Source of the DNA: Conyzicola nivalis
Lineage (GTDB): Bacteria > Actinomycetota > Actinomycetes > Actinomycetales > Microbacteriaceae
Direction: 5' to 3'
Assembly (NCBI RefSeq): GCF_014639655.1
Contig: NZ_BMGB01000001.1
Span: 558,001 to 622,000 of the forward strand
DNA length: 64,000 nucleotides
Made by a program: the position numbers and the translations under genes. Shown here piece after piece: positions 41,756 through 51,400 of this stretch. Positions within the stretch are counted from its first letter, which is position 1. Each line of letters opens with the position of its first letter. The notes under the pieces were generated by a model. The model was given only the letters and a program-made list of their open reading frames with translations. It was not told the DNA's origin and made no database searches.

Positions 41756-42958
41756 GTGAAGAGGCCAGAAGGGTTCGACCCCAAAGGCCCGGACGCTGAC
41801 GCGTCGGGCAAGCAGCGCGCACCCCGCAGGGGCGCCGCGCAGCCGCCGACGAACCGCCAGGTGCCGACGAAGACGCAGCCCCCCGCGGCCGTCCAGCCGC
41901 CCACACCACCGACGAGCCCCCGAGAGCCGTCCACACAGCGTCGGCCCGCCACACCGACGACCCAGCCGCGGCAGTCCGGTACCGCCGGGGGACCACGTCG
42001 GCCGGTGCTGCCGGGCAGCGTGACCTCGCCCCCTGAGCCGTCGACAGCCCCGCGCGAACCCAGGCGGCTCTTCCCCGACCGTGAGCCGCGTGACAAGCGC
42101 GAAGCGCGAATCACGCCCGAGCCAGCGGCGAAGTCGGCACGCACACCGAAGGCACCCAAACAACCCACCGCCGCCACCACCGAGCGCGAGGCCCGCCGCG
42201 AGCTCGCCCGCGCCGCCCGTGCGCGCCGACGTTTCGAACGAGGCGAGGTCAAGCGGTTCACCCGCCGGTCGCGCAGCCGCCGCCGGGTGTGGATCTCGCT
42301 CGCCGGCGTCGCAGCGGTGCTCATCGGGGTGCTCGCCGTCGCGGTCTACTCCCCGCTGCTCGCGCTCCGCACGGTGTCCGTCGACGGCACCGCGCGCGTC
42401 AACGCGCAGGAGGTCGTCGACGCCGTCGACTCCCAGCTGGGCACTCCGCTCGCCCTCATCGACTACGGCGACATCACCGAGAAGCTCGCCGACTTCCCGC
42501 TCATCCGCAGCTACGTCACCGAGATGGTGCCGCCGGACACCCTCGTCATCCACATCGTCGAGCGCGCGCCGGTCGCCGCCGTCGTCAACGGTCCCGAGTT
42601 CGACCTGCTCGATCCCGCCGGCGTGGTCGTGCAGTCGAGCACGACGCGTCCCGACGGCGTGCCGATCATCAGCATCGGCGACCAGGGGGTCGAGAGCGCG
42701 GCGTTCGCCTCCGTCATCGAGGTGCTCCTCGCACTGCCGCCCGAACTGCTCCCGCAGGTCGACACCATCTCGGCCACCACAAAAGACAACGTGACCTTCT
42801 CGCTGCGCGGTGTCGGGCAGACCGTCGTCTGGGGCAGTTCCGAGAACTCCGCCTACAAGGCGAAGGTCTTGGCCGCGATGGTGGCCAACGAGGATGCCGC
42901 GGCGAAGGTCGAATACGACGTGTCGGCTCCCGGCAGCGTCGTGGTCACTCCGAAATAG
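41756..42958 (+). CDS. ftsQ: FtsQ-type divisome protein with long disordered N-terminal tail
   Basis: Bitopic membrane protein that bridges cytoplasmic and external divisome parts. The 400 residues have a Pro/Arg/Thr-rich cytoplasmic tail of about 177 residues, one membrane span (about 178-198), a POTRA domain (about 203-272; LLALRTVSVDGTARVNAQEVVDA is its start region) and the FtsQ/DivIB beta domain ending in a V-V-V-T-P-K tail. The tail is much longer than in E. coli FtsQ, as often found in actinobacteria. GTG 41756; the frame is open upstream over murC but the murC stop sets the limit. ftsZ follows after a 178-base regulatory spacer. Confidence 0.9.
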   Translation: MKRPEGFDPKGPDADASGKQRAPRRGAAQPPTNRQVPTKTQPPAAVQPPTPPTSPREPSTQRRPATPTTQPRQSGTAGGPRRPVLPGSVTSPPEPSTAPREPRRLFPDREPRDKREARITPEPAAKSARTPKAPKQPTAATTEREARRELARAARARRRFERGEVKRFTRRSRSRRRVWISLAGVAAVLIGVLAVAVYSPLLALRTVSVDGTARVNAQEVVDAVDSQLGTPLALIDYGDITEKLADFPLIRSYVTEMVPPDTLVIHIVERAPVAAVVNGPEFDLLDPAGVVVQSSTTRPDGVPIISIGDQGVESAAFASVIEVLLALPPELLPQVDTISATTKDNVTFSLRGVGQTVVWGSSENSAYKAKVLAAMVANEDAAAKVEYDVSAPGSVVVTPK

Positions 42959-43076
42959 GTTCGGTTTCGCGTCATCCGTCGCTCGCGCCCCGATTGTTTG
43001 CGACACGCTGAGAGTCCTACACCTCCTCGCCAAGCGCCCGACCTACCCTCAGAGCAGTAAAAGATAAACTGAGTAT

Positions 43077-43107
43077 AACTTTAGACCTCAAGTAGAGGTT
43101 GAGAGTT
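43077..43107. promoter_or_regulatory. Inverted repeat upstream of ftsZ, candidate FtsR operator
   Basis: ACCTC (43085-43089) and GAGGT (43095-43099) flank a five-base centre, and the symmetry extends outward so that 10 of 13 arm positions pair from 43077 to 43107. CTCAA/TTGAG overlaps it. Spaced inverted repeats of this kind are typical MerR-family operators, and FtsR, encoded at 9936, is known to activate ftsZ in Corynebacterium. Confidence 0.65.
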
Positions 43108-43136
43108 TCGGTACTGATTTCCAGCGGAGGCCGGAC

Positions 43137-44294
43137 GTGACATCAAACCAAAACTACCTAGCCGTGATCAAGGTCGTCGGCATAGGCGGCGGCGGCGTCA
43201 ACGCCGTCAACCGCATGATCGAACTCGGTCTGCGGGGCGTTGAATTCATCGCCATCAACACCGACGCGCAGGCCCTGCTGATGAGCGACGCCGATGTCAA
43301 GCTCGACGTCGGTCGCGAACTCACCCGCGGCCTCGGCGCGGGCGCCGACCCGGAGGTCGGCCGACGTGCCGCCGAAGACCACGCGGAGGAGATCGAAGAG
43401 GCCCTCGCCGGGGCCGACATGGTCTTCGTCACCGCGGGCGAGGGTGGCGGAACCGGAACCGGCGGCGCCCCCGTCGTCGCGCGCATCGCCAAGTCGATCG
43501 GCGCGCTCACCATCGGTGTGGTCACGAAGCCGTTCGGCTTCGAGGGCAAGCGCCGCGCCTCGCAGGCCGAGATCGGTGTCTCCACCCTCAAGAACGAGGT
43601 CGACACCCTCATCGTCGTTCCCAACGACCGTCTGCTCGAGATCAGCGACCGCGGCATCAGCATGCTCGAGGCGTTCGCCACGGCAGACCAGGTGCTTCTC
43701 GCCGGTGTCCAGGGCATCACCGACCTCATCACGACCCCCGGTCTCATCAACCTCGACTTCGCCGACGTCAAGTCGGTCATGCAGGGCGCGGGATCGGCCC
43801 TCATGGGAATCGGATCCGCGCGCGGCGCCGACCGCTCGATCAAGGCGGCAGAACTCGCGGTCGCCAGCCCGCTGCTCGAGGCGTCGATCGACGGCGCCCA
43901 CGGTGTGCTCATCTCGATCCAGGGCGGTTCGAACCTCGGTATCTTCGAGATCAACGACGCGGCCCGGCTCATCCAGGAGGCCGTGCACCCCGAGGCGAAC
44001 ATCATCTTCGGAGCGGTCATCGACGACACCCTCGGCGACGAGGTGCGCGTCACCGTGATCGCCGCGGGCTTCGACGGGGGCGAGCCGGCTCCGAAGGCGC
44101 TCGAGTCGAAGCGCACCAACTTCGTCGCTGCGGAGTCCGGCCAGCCGGTCGCTCCCGCCGCCGCGGCAGCCGAACCCCGTCCCGAGGCCAGTGCGTGGAC
44201 TCCCGAGCCCGAGAGCGTTCCGTCGGCCCCCGTCGACCGCACGTTCGACGACGACGAGAGCAACGACCTCGACATCCCGGACTTCCTCAAGTAG
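43137..44294 (+). CDS. ftsZ: Cell-division GTPase FtsZ
   Basis: Tubulin homologue (385 residues) that forms the division ring. The GTP-binding signature GGGTGTG is at 103-109, preceded by the T1 loop [13 protein letters not shown] and followed by the T7 catalytic loop N-L-D-F-A-D-V. A flexible Ala/Pro/Glu linker after about residue 320 leads to the conserved C-terminal peptide DLDIPDFLK, the docking site for SepF and FtsW. GCGGAGG lies seven bases before the GTG. The 178-base upstream region holds the candidate FtsR site. yggS starts immediately after the stop. Confidence 0.98.
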   Translation: MTSNQNYLAVIKVVGIGGGGVNAVNRMIELGLRGVEFIAINTDAQALLMSDADVKLDVGRELTRGLGAGADPEVGRRAAEDHAEEIEEALAGADMVFVTAGEGGGTGTGGAPVVARIAKSIGALTIGVVTKPFGFEGKRRASQAEIGVSTLKNEVDTLIVVPNDRLLEISDRGISMLEAFATADQVLLAGVQGITDLITTPGLINLDFADVKSVMQGAGSALMGIGSARGADRSIKAAELAVASPLLEASIDGAHGVLISIQGGSNLGIFEINDAARLIQEAVHPEANIIFGAVIDDTLGDEVRVTVIAAGFDGGEPAPKALESKRTNFVAAESGQPVAPAAAAAEPRPEASAWTPEPESVPSAPVDRTFDDDESNDLDIPDFLK

Positions 44295-44984
44295 GTGCAG
44301 TCCACACCGTCTCTCGCCGACCGCCTCGCGCTCGTCCGCTCAGCTGTCGCTGACGCCGTGCGCGAGGCCGGCCGTGCCGAGAGCGAGGTGACGACCATCG
44401 TCGTCACCAAGTTCCACCCCGCGAGCCTCGTGCGGGAACTTGCCGCGCTCGGCGTGACCGACGTGGGCGAGAACCGGCAGCAGGAGGCGAGCGAGAAGGC
44501 CGCGGAACTCGCCGACCTCGATCTCGCCTGGCACTTCATCGGGCAGCTGCAGAGCAAGAAGACCCGGGCCGTGCTGGCCTTCGCGAGCGCCATCCACTCG
44601 CTCGACCGTCCGTCGCTCGTGACGGCGCTCGGCAACGCGCTCGAGCCGGGTGCCAGCGTCGACGCCTTCATCCAGCTCAACCTCACCGACGACCCGGCGC
44701 GCGGGGGAGTGCGACCGGTCGACCTCGAACCGCTGGCCGAATCCGTGCTCGCGACCGACGGCATCCGTATGCGCGGACTCATGGCAGTCGCTCCGCTCGA
44801 TTCCGACCCCCGCGCGCAATTCGCGCGCGTGCGCAAGCTCGGCGAGAGGGTGCAAAGGATGGCCCCGGATGCCACGGACCTCTCCATGGGGATGTCGGGC
44901 GATTACCGCGCCGCCATCCTCGAAGGCGCGACACACCTACGCATCGGCACGGCAATCACGGGAAACCGGCCGGTCGCCGGTTAA
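44295..44984 (+). CDS. YggS-type pyridoxal-phosphate homeostasis protein
   Basis: This 229-residue PLP-binding protein has the alanine-racemase-like barrel without racemase activity. The PLP Lys is Lys39 in VTKFHPA, and the blocks V-G-E-N-R-Q-Q-E, HFIGQLQSKK, and LSMGMSGDYRAAILEGATHLRIGT near the end are typical. It controls free PLP and amino-acid levels. It starts directly after the ftsZ stop; the laccase-like yfiH gene often found between the two in other actinobacteria is absent. GTG start. Confidence 0.93.
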   Translation: MQSTPSLADRLALVRSAVADAVREAGRAESEVTTIVVTKFHPASLVRELAALGVTDVGENRQQEASEKAAELADLDLAWHFIGQLQSKKTRAVLAFASAIHSLDRPSLVTALGNALEPGASVDAFIQLNLTDDPARGGVRPVDLEPLAESVLATDGIRMRGLMAVAPLDSDPRAQFARVRKLGERVQRMAPDATDLSMGMSGDYRAAILEGATHLRIGTAITGNRPVAG

Positions 44985-45017
44985 TCTGGCTGCACGAGCT
45001 ATCACCGGAGGAACACA

Positions 45018-45533
45018 ATGGCAGGTCCACTGCGCAAGACCATGGTTTACCTTGGCCTCGCTGACGAAGAATACGACTACGAAGCAGCGCAGCCGAGTGC
45101 CCCAGCCGCACCCGCGGCCCACACCCCCGCTGCGGCGCACAACGGCCCCGCACAGGGTGCTGCCTCGAACAGCGCGCCGACCCAGAACCGCGCCCCCGTT
45201 ACCCCGCTGCGTCGCCCTACGGCCGCACGCCAGGCAGGACCCGCAGACATGAACGAGATCCTCACGGTTCACCCCCAGCACTACAAAGACGCGCAGATGA
45301 TCGCGGAGAACTTCCGCGAGGGCATCCCCGTCATCATCAACCTGTCGCAGATGAGCGAGCCCGACGCCCGCCGTCTGGTCGACTTCGCGAGCGGACTCTC
45401 TCAGGGTCTGTATGGAAAGATCGAGCGTGTGACGGGCAAGGTCTTCTTGCTGTCTCCCGCCCACGTCGTTGTGAGCGGCGATCACGCCGAGGCCGAGACC
45501 GACGTCGAAGCATCCTTCTTCTCGCAGCCGTGA
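45018..45533 (+). CDS. sepF: Cell-division protein SepF
   Basis: This 171-residue protein anchors FtsZ to the membrane in actinobacteria, which lack FtsA. An N-terminal amphipathic stretch ([17 protein letters not shown]) is the membrane-binding part, followed by an Ala/Pro/Asn-rich linker, then the SepF core domain from about residue 80 ([22 protein letters not shown] to the [11 protein letters not shown] strand). GGAGGAACACA precedes the ATG. Its place after yggS is the usual one. Confidence 0.95.
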   Translation: MAGPLRKTMVYLGLADEEYDYEAAQPSAPAAPAAHTPAAAHNGPAQGAASNSAPTQNRAPVTPLRRPTAARQAGPADMNEILTVHPQHYKDAQMIAENFREGIPVIINLSQMSEPDARRLVDFASGLSQGLYGKIERVTGKVFLLSPAHVVVSGDHAEAETDVEASFFSQP

Positions 45534-45545
45534 TCTCCGATTTCC

Positions 45546-45583
45546 GGGCGCGGGCCTGTGTTGCTCGCAACGCAGGTGCGCCC
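45546..45583. promoter_or_regulatory. Strong hairpin between sepF and yggT-type gene
   Basis: GGGCGC/GCGCCC and CCTGTG/CGCAGG arms, with TTG/CAA at the top, form a long stem 20 bases before the next start. No T-run follows, so it could be a weak terminator, a processing site or an attenuator. Confidence 0.55.
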
Positions 45584-45603
45584 GCTGAGCATGTGATGGC
45601 CCA

Positions 45604-45903
45604 GTGAACGGTGTTTCCGTAATAGCGACGATTATCTATGTCGCGTTGAATATCTTCGTCGTCGTGATGTGGGCGCGGTTCGTGCTCGACCTCGTGGCAA
45701 TGCTCGCGAGGGACTGGCGCCCGCGCGGCTTCGTCCTCGTGCTGGCCGAATTGGCGTACACGATCACCGATCCTCCGGTGAAGGCCGTGCGTAAAATCGT
45801 TCCTCCGCTGCGCGCCGGCGGCATCCAGATCGACTTTTCCTGGAGCATCGTGCTCATCGCCACGATCATCCTCAGCTATATCGTCGCGGGATTTATCAAT
45901 TAG
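45604..45903 (+). CDS. YggT-family membrane protein
   Basis: This 99-residue protein with two membrane segments (about 6-28 and 74-96) belongs to the YggT family that lies between sepF and divIVA in actinobacteria and Firmicutes. The conserved D-W-R-P-R-G region and the motif E-L-A-Y-T-I-T-D-P-P-V-K-A-V-R-K are present. Start is GTG at 45604. A role in envelope or division-site membrane organisation is inferred from position. Confidence 0.9.
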   Translation: MNGVSVIATIIYVALNIFVVVMWARFVLDLVAMLARDWRPRGFVLVLAELAYTITDPPVKAVRKIVPPLRAGGIQIDFSWSIVLIATIILSYIVAGFIN

Positions 45904-46037
45904 TCTCGCGCATGTACTCTGGAGAGCATTGATCAGCTCGATAGGGACCAATCTGGGGCGACCAAAGCTCCCGTGAAGTATTTGTAGCGTTAGCTAAACG
46001 TTACGTTCAGTTTGAGAAAGTTTTAGAGGTGACGGAT

Positions 46038-46889
46038 ATGGCTTTGACTCCCGAAGACGTAGTCAACAAGCGGTTCCAACCAACGAAGTTCCGCGAAGGT
46101 TATGACCAGGATGAGGTCGACGACTTCCTCGACGAGGTAGTGGTCGAGCTCCGACGTCTCAATCAGGAGAACGAAGAACTCCGCCAGCGTCTGATCGCGA
46201 GCGACTCGCGCATCAACGAACTGCAGCGCAGCCAGGGTTCGGCCCCGGCCGCGGCACCCAGCTTCGTCTCGGCTCCCACCGAGTCGTTCAGCCAGCCCGA
46301 GCCGGCGAGCCAGCCCGAGGCCCCCGTCGAGGCGCCCGCCGCACAGCCGGCGCCCGCGTCGTACGCCGCCCCCGACACCTCGGTCGACCCCAACAACACG
46401 AACAACCTCCTGCAGCTCGCTCGTCGCCTGCACGAGGAGCACGTGCGTGAGGGTGTCGAGAAGCGCGACGCGCTCATCGCCGAGGGCCACGAAGAAGCCA
46501 CCCGCGTCGTCCAGGAGGCGGAGGCCGCCCAGCGTGCCGCCGCAGCCGAGGCGGAGGCCGCCCAGCGCGCCGCCGCGGCAGAAGCGGAGGCCGCCCAGCG
46601 CGCCGCCGCAGCCGAGGCCGAATCCGCCCAGCGTGCGCAGCTCGCGACCCTCGAGCAGGAGCGTCAGCGGCTCGAGCAGGAGCGTCAGCAGCTCGAGGGC
46701 AAGGTCGAGGAGCTCCGCAACTTCGAGCGCGACTACCGCCAGAAGCTGAAGAGCTACATCGAGGGCCAGTTGCGCGAGCTCGACTCGACCAACGCGATCG
46801 GCAACTCGAACGGTTCGTCGTCGGCCTACGCCGCACCGAGCGGCCAGTCGAACGCTGCTAACTACACGGGTTTTGCCGGCACCAACTAG
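46038..46889 (+). CDS. divIVA: DivIVA/Wag31 polar growth scaffold with 11-residue repeats
   Basis: Coiled-coil protein (283 residues) that marks cell poles and directs polar wall growth. The N-terminal membrane-binding domain is intact: LTPEDVVNKRF, then F-x-x-x-K-F-R-E-G-Y-D-Q-D-E-V-D-D-F-L-D. A Pro/Ala/Glu-rich linker (about 70-120) follows, then the C-terminal coiled coil with four copies of an 11-residue unit x-E-A-E-A-A-Q-R-A-A-A between about 159 and 202. ATG 46038 has GAGGTGACGG upstream; an in-frame GTG at 46029 is possible. The 134-base leader holds AACGTTACGTT repeats and a possible -10 TAGCTA. Confidence 0.95.
   Translation: MALTPEDVVNKRFQPTKFREGYDQDEVDDFLDEVVVELRRLNQENEELRQRLIASDSRINELQRSQGSAPAAAPSFVSAPTESFSQPEPASQPEAPVEAPAAQPAPASYAAPDTSVDPNNTNNLLQLARRLHEEHVREGVEKRDALIAEGHEEATRVVQEAEAAQRAAAAEAEAAQRAAAAEAEAAQRAAAAEAESAQRAQLATLEQERQRLEQERQQLEGKVEELRNFERDYRQKLKSYIEGQLRELDSTNAIGNSNGSSSAYAAPSGQSNAANYTGFAGTN
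46512..46643 (+). repeat. Four tandem 33-base repeats inside divIVA
   Basis: Units at 46512, 46545, 46578 and 46611 are near-identical (third copy differs mainly in GCAGAAGCG for GCCGAGGCG). They encode 11-residue hendecads of the coiled coil, a period that keeps helices in register over three turns. Copy number may vary between strains. Confidence 0.9.
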
Positions 46890-47451
46890 CACCGCCACGG
46901 AGGCCAGTGCGCCGAAGGTCAGGTTTCTGGCCCTCGGTGTGCTGGCCCTCGTTGCTGTGTGCGTCTACGCCCTCGACCAGCTCGCCAAGTTCCTGATCGT
47001 CGAGAACCTCACCGAACGCCAGCCCGTCGAGGTCATCGGCCACCTCGTGCAGTTTTACTTCGTGAAGAACGCGGGCGCGGCGTTCTCGCTGGGTAGCGGC
47101 AGCACCTGGATCTTCGCGATCATCGCCTCCGCTGTCGCCATCTTTATAGTCGCGTTCGCCCCGCGCATCCGCTCGCTCGCCTGGGCCGCCCTGTTCGGCC
47201 TGCTGCTCGGCGGCAACCTGGGCAACCTCACCGACCGGCTCTTCCGCGAGCCCGGCTTCGGCGTGGGGCACGTCATCGACTTCATCCAGGTGCAGTATTT
47301 CCCCGCCATCTTCAACGTCGCCGACATCGCTATCGTCGCGAGCATGGGAGTCTTCATCATCCTCACCGTCCGCGGTGTGCCCCTCTCGGGCAAGCAGCCC
47401 GCGATTTCGCAGACGATCGCTCCGGATGCCACGTCTACGGATGTCTCGTAG
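46873..47451 (+). CDS. lspA: Lipoprotein signal peptidase (SPase II)
   Basis: Integral membrane aspartyl protease (192 residues, four spans) that cleaves lipoprotein signal peptides after diacylglyceryl transfer. The catalytic Asp motifs are NLTDRLFR and [15 protein letters not shown] is the third conserved block. It starts with TTG at 46873, 17 bases inside the end of divIVA, and no better start lies in frame before the first span. The downstream gene overlaps by one base. Confidence 0.93.
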   Translation: MPAPTSTATEASAPKVRFLALGVLALVAVCVYALDQLAKFLIVENLTERQPVEVIGHLVQFYFVKNAGAAFSLGSGSTWIFAIIASAVAIFIVAFAPRIRSLAWAALFGLLLGGNLGNLTDRLFREPGFGVGHVIDFIQVQYFPAIFNVADIAIVASMGVFIILTVRGVPLSGKQPAISQTIAPDATSTDVS

Positions 47452-48371
47452 TGGAAACCCGTAGCCTTCCCGTGCCCAACGGCCTCGTCGGCCAGCGCGT
47501 CGACGCCGCCATCGCCAAACTGCTCGGTTTCTCGCGCACCTTCGCCGCCGAGGTGGCCGAGGCCGGGGGAGTGACCGCCGACGGCGTCGTGCTCGGCAAG
47601 TCCGACCGCCTGCAGGATGGCGCATGGCTCGAGGTCTCGTGGGAGGACAAGCACGCCCCCGAGGTCGTTCCCGTCGTCGTCGCCGATCTCGGCATCGTCT
47701 ACGACGACGACGATTTCGTCGTCATCGACAAGCCCGTGGGCGTCGCCGCTCACCCCTCGGTCGGTTGGACCGGCCCCACCGTGCTCGGCGCCCTCGCCGG
47801 CGCCGGCTTCCGCATCTCCACCTCGGGAGCGTCCGAGCGCGCGGGAATCGTGCACCGGCTCGACGTCGGCACGAGCGGCCTTATGGTCGTCGCCAAGTCG
47901 GAGCGCGCGTATACCGAGCTCAAGCGCCAGTTCCACGACCGCGAGGTCGAGAAGATCTACCACGCCGTCGTGCAGGGCCACCCCGACCCGCTCGCCGGAA
48001 CCATCGACGCGCCGATCGGGCGCCACCCCGGCAGCTCGTGGAAGTTCGCCATCACGGCCGACGGCAAGCCCTCCGTCACGCACTACGAGACGCTCGAGGC
48101 CTTCCCCAGCGCGTCACTGCTGGAGGTGCACCTGGAGACGGGACGCACGCACCAGATCCGCGTGCACATGGCGGCGCAGCGTCATCCGTGCGTCGGCGAC
48201 GCGATGTACGGCGCAGACCCGACCATCAGCGCCAGACTGGGGCTCTCGCGACAGTGGCTGCACGCCATGAAACTGGAGTTCACCCATCCGGGCAGCGGGG
48301 AGCGGGTGCGCTTCGAATCGCGCTACCCCGACGACCTGCAGCACGCCCTCGATGTCCTCCGTGAGGCTTAG
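47451..48371 (+). CDS. RluA-family pseudouridine synthase
   Basis: This 306-residue enzyme converts uridine to pseudouridine in rRNA. An N-terminal S4 domain (about 12-75) is followed by the catalytic domain with HRLDVGTSG (Asp138 is the nucleophile) and the [12 protein letters not shown] block. RluD-like enzymes act on 23S rRNA helix 69, and the S4 domain fits this. The GTG shares one base with the lspA stop, so the two are translationally coupled, as in many bacteria. Confidence 0.93.
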   Translation: METRSLPVPNGLVGQRVDAAIAKLLGFSRTFAAEVAEAGGVTADGVVLGKSDRLQDGAWLEVSWEDKHAPEVVPVVVADLGIVYDDDDFVVIDKPVGVAAHPSVGWTGPTVLGALAGAGFRISTSGASERAGIVHRLDVGTSGLMVVAKSERAYTELKRQFHDREVEKIYHAVVQGHPDPLAGTIDAPIGRHPGSSWKFAITADGKPSVTHYETLEAFPSASLLEVHLETGRTHQIRVHMAAQRHPCVGDAMYGADPTISARLGLSRQWLHAMKLEFTHPGSGERVRFESRYPDDLQHALDVLREA

Positions 48372-48419
48372 GCTTAACCCCTCCCGATCGTCCGTCGTTC
48401 TCTTCTAGTCGGAGTTGTT

Positions 48420-51400
48420 TTGCCCAGTAACGATTCATTCGTTCACCTGCATGTCCACAGCGAGTATTCGATGCTCGACGGCGCGGCGCGCGTCGGCCCG
48501 CTCATGAAAGCCGCGGCGGCTGAGGGCATGCCCGCGATCGCCATGACCGACCACGGAAACATGTTCGGCGCCTACGACTTCTGGAAACAGGCCACGGCCA
48601 ACGGTGTCAAACCGATCATCGGCACCGAGGCCTACATCACTCCTGGCACGGCCAGGGGCGACCGCACGCGCGTGCGCTGGGGTGGCCAGCACCAGAACCA
48701 GGACGACGTCGGCGGTTCCGGTTCGTACACCCACATGACGCTGCTCTCCGAGAACAACGAGGGCATGCACAACCTGTTCCGGTTGTCGTCGCTCGCCTCG
48801 ATCGAGGGCTTCTACTTCAAGCCGCGCATGGACCGCGAACTGCTCAGCCAGTACGGCAAGGGCATCATCGCGACCACCGGTTGCGTGGGCGGCGAAGTGC
48901 AGACCCGCCTGCGGCTCGGACAGTACGAGGAGGCCAGGCAGGCCGCATCCGACTTCCAAGACATCTTCGGCAAGGAGAACTTCTTCGCCGAGGTCATGGA
49001 CCACGGCATCGACATCGAGCGCCGCACGATGCAAGACCTGTTCCGGCTCGCCAAAGAGCTCGACATGCCGCTCGTCGCCACCAACGACCTGCACTACACG
49101 CACGCCCACGACGCCACGGCACACGCCGCGCTGCTCTGCGTGCAGTCGGCCTCGACCCTCGACGACCCGAACCGCTTCAAGTTCGACTCCGACGAGTTCT
49201 ACCTCAAGTCGGCGGCGCAGATGCGTCACCTCTTCCGCGACCACCCCGAGGCTTGCGACAACACGCTGCTCATCGCCGAGCGCTGCGAGGTCAACTTCGA
49301 GCACCGCGACCTCATGCCGCGCTTCCCGGTCCCCGAGGGCGAGACCGAGGCCAGCTGGTTCGAGAAAGAGGTCGCGGCCGGCATGATGCGCCGGTTCCAC
49401 AACGCGCCCTCCGAGGCCCACCTGGCGCAGGCCAAGTACGAGGTCGACGTCATCAAGCAGATGGGGTTCCCCGGCTACTTCCTGGTAGTCGCCGACTTCA
49501 TCACCTGGGCCAAGCAGCAGGGCATCCGTGTGGGTCCCGGCCGTGGTTCCGCCGCCGGCTCGATGGCCTCGTACGCGATGGGCATCACCGAGCTCGACCC
49601 GCTGGCGCACGGCCTCATCTTCGAGCGCTTCCTCAACCCCGACCGCGTCTCCATGCCCGACGTCGACGTCGACTTCGACGACCGGCGCCGCGGCGAGGTC
49701 ATCCGCTACGTCACCGACAAGTACGGCGACGACCGCGTCGCGCAGATCGTGACCTACGGCACCATCAAGGCGAAGCAGGCGCTGAAAGACTCGTCGCGTG
49801 TTCTCGGCATGCCGTACTCGGTCGGCGAGAAGCTGACCAAGGCCATGCCTCCGGCCATCATGGGCAAGGACATCGCGCTCGGCGACATCATGAACAAGGA
49901 TGCGCCCCGCTGGAAAGAGGCGAGCGACATCCGGGCGGTCATCGAGACCGACATGGAGGCCGCCAAGGTCTTCGAGACCGCGCTCGGCATCGAGAACCTC
50001 AAGCGCCAGTGGGGGGTGCACGCGGCAGGTGTCATCCTGTCGGCGGAGCCGCTCCTCGACGTGCTGCCGATCATGAAGCGCGAAGACGACGGCGCCATCA
50101 TCACCCAGTTCGACCAGCCGCCGCTCGAAGACCTCGGCCTGATCAAGATGGACTTCCTCGGGCTGCGCAACCTGACGATCATCGAAGACGCGCTCAAGAT
50201 GATCGAGAAGAACACGGGCTCGAAGCTCGTGATCGAAGACCTCGACCTCGACGCCGACCAGAAGACCTACGACCTGCTCGCCCGCGGCGACACGCTCGGC
50301 GTGTTCCAGCTCGACGGCGGGCCGATGCGCGCGCTGCTCAAGCAGCTCAAGCCCACCAGCTTCGAAGACATCTCGGCCGTCATCGCCCTCTACCGCCCCG
50401 GGCCCATGGGCATGAACTCGCACACCAACTACGCCCTGCGTAAGAACGGTCTGCAGGCGATCGAGGCCATCCACCCCGAACTCGAAGAGCCACTGCGCGA
50501 GAGCCTCGGCATAACCTACGGTCTCATCGTCTACCAAGAGCAAGTGATGTTCGTGGCGCAGAAGGTCGCCGGGTTCTCGCTCGGCCAGGCCGACGTGCTG
50601 CGCCGCGCGATGGGCAAGAAGAAGAAGAGCGAGCTCGACAAGCAGTTCGCCGACTTCGAGGCCGGAATGGTCGGCAACGGCTACAGCGCGGGCGCCGTCA
50701 AGGTGCTCTGGGACACCCTGATGCCCTTCGCCGACTACGCGTTCAACAAGGCGCACTCGGCCGGCTACGGCGTGCTCAGCTACTGGACCGCGTACCTCAA
50801 AGCCAACTACCCCGCCGAGTACATGGCGGCGCTGCTCACGAGCGTCGGCGACTCGAAAGACAAGCTCGGCATGTACCTCAACGAGTGCCGCCGCATGGGC
50901 ATCAAGGTGCTCGCGCCCGACGTCAACGAGTCGTTCGTCGACTTCACCGCCGTACCGACCGCCGAGGGCGCCACCGGCATCGGCGACATCCGCTTCGGCC
51001 TCGGTGCCGTGCGCAACGTCGGCGCCAACGTCGTCGAAGGAATCCGCGCGGCGCGCGAGGCGAAAGGACGCTTCGAGTCGTTCCACGACTTCCTCGCCAA
51101 GGTGCCGCTGCAGGTCACGAACAAGCGCACCGTCGAGTCGCTCATCAAGGCGGGCGCGTTCGACTCGCTGGGTTCGACGCGCCGGGCGCTGCTGGAGATC
51201 CACGAAGACGCCGTCGACGGCTCGGTCAACGTCAAGCGCACCGAGGCGACGGGGCAGGCCGGCTTCGACTTCGACAGCCTCTTCGACGAGCCGCAGGAGA
51301 CCAGCAAGGTCCCCGACCGCCCCGAGTGGGCCAAGCGCGACAAGCTCGCCTTCGAGCGCGAGATGCTCGGCCTCTACGTCTCCGACCACCCACTCGCCGG

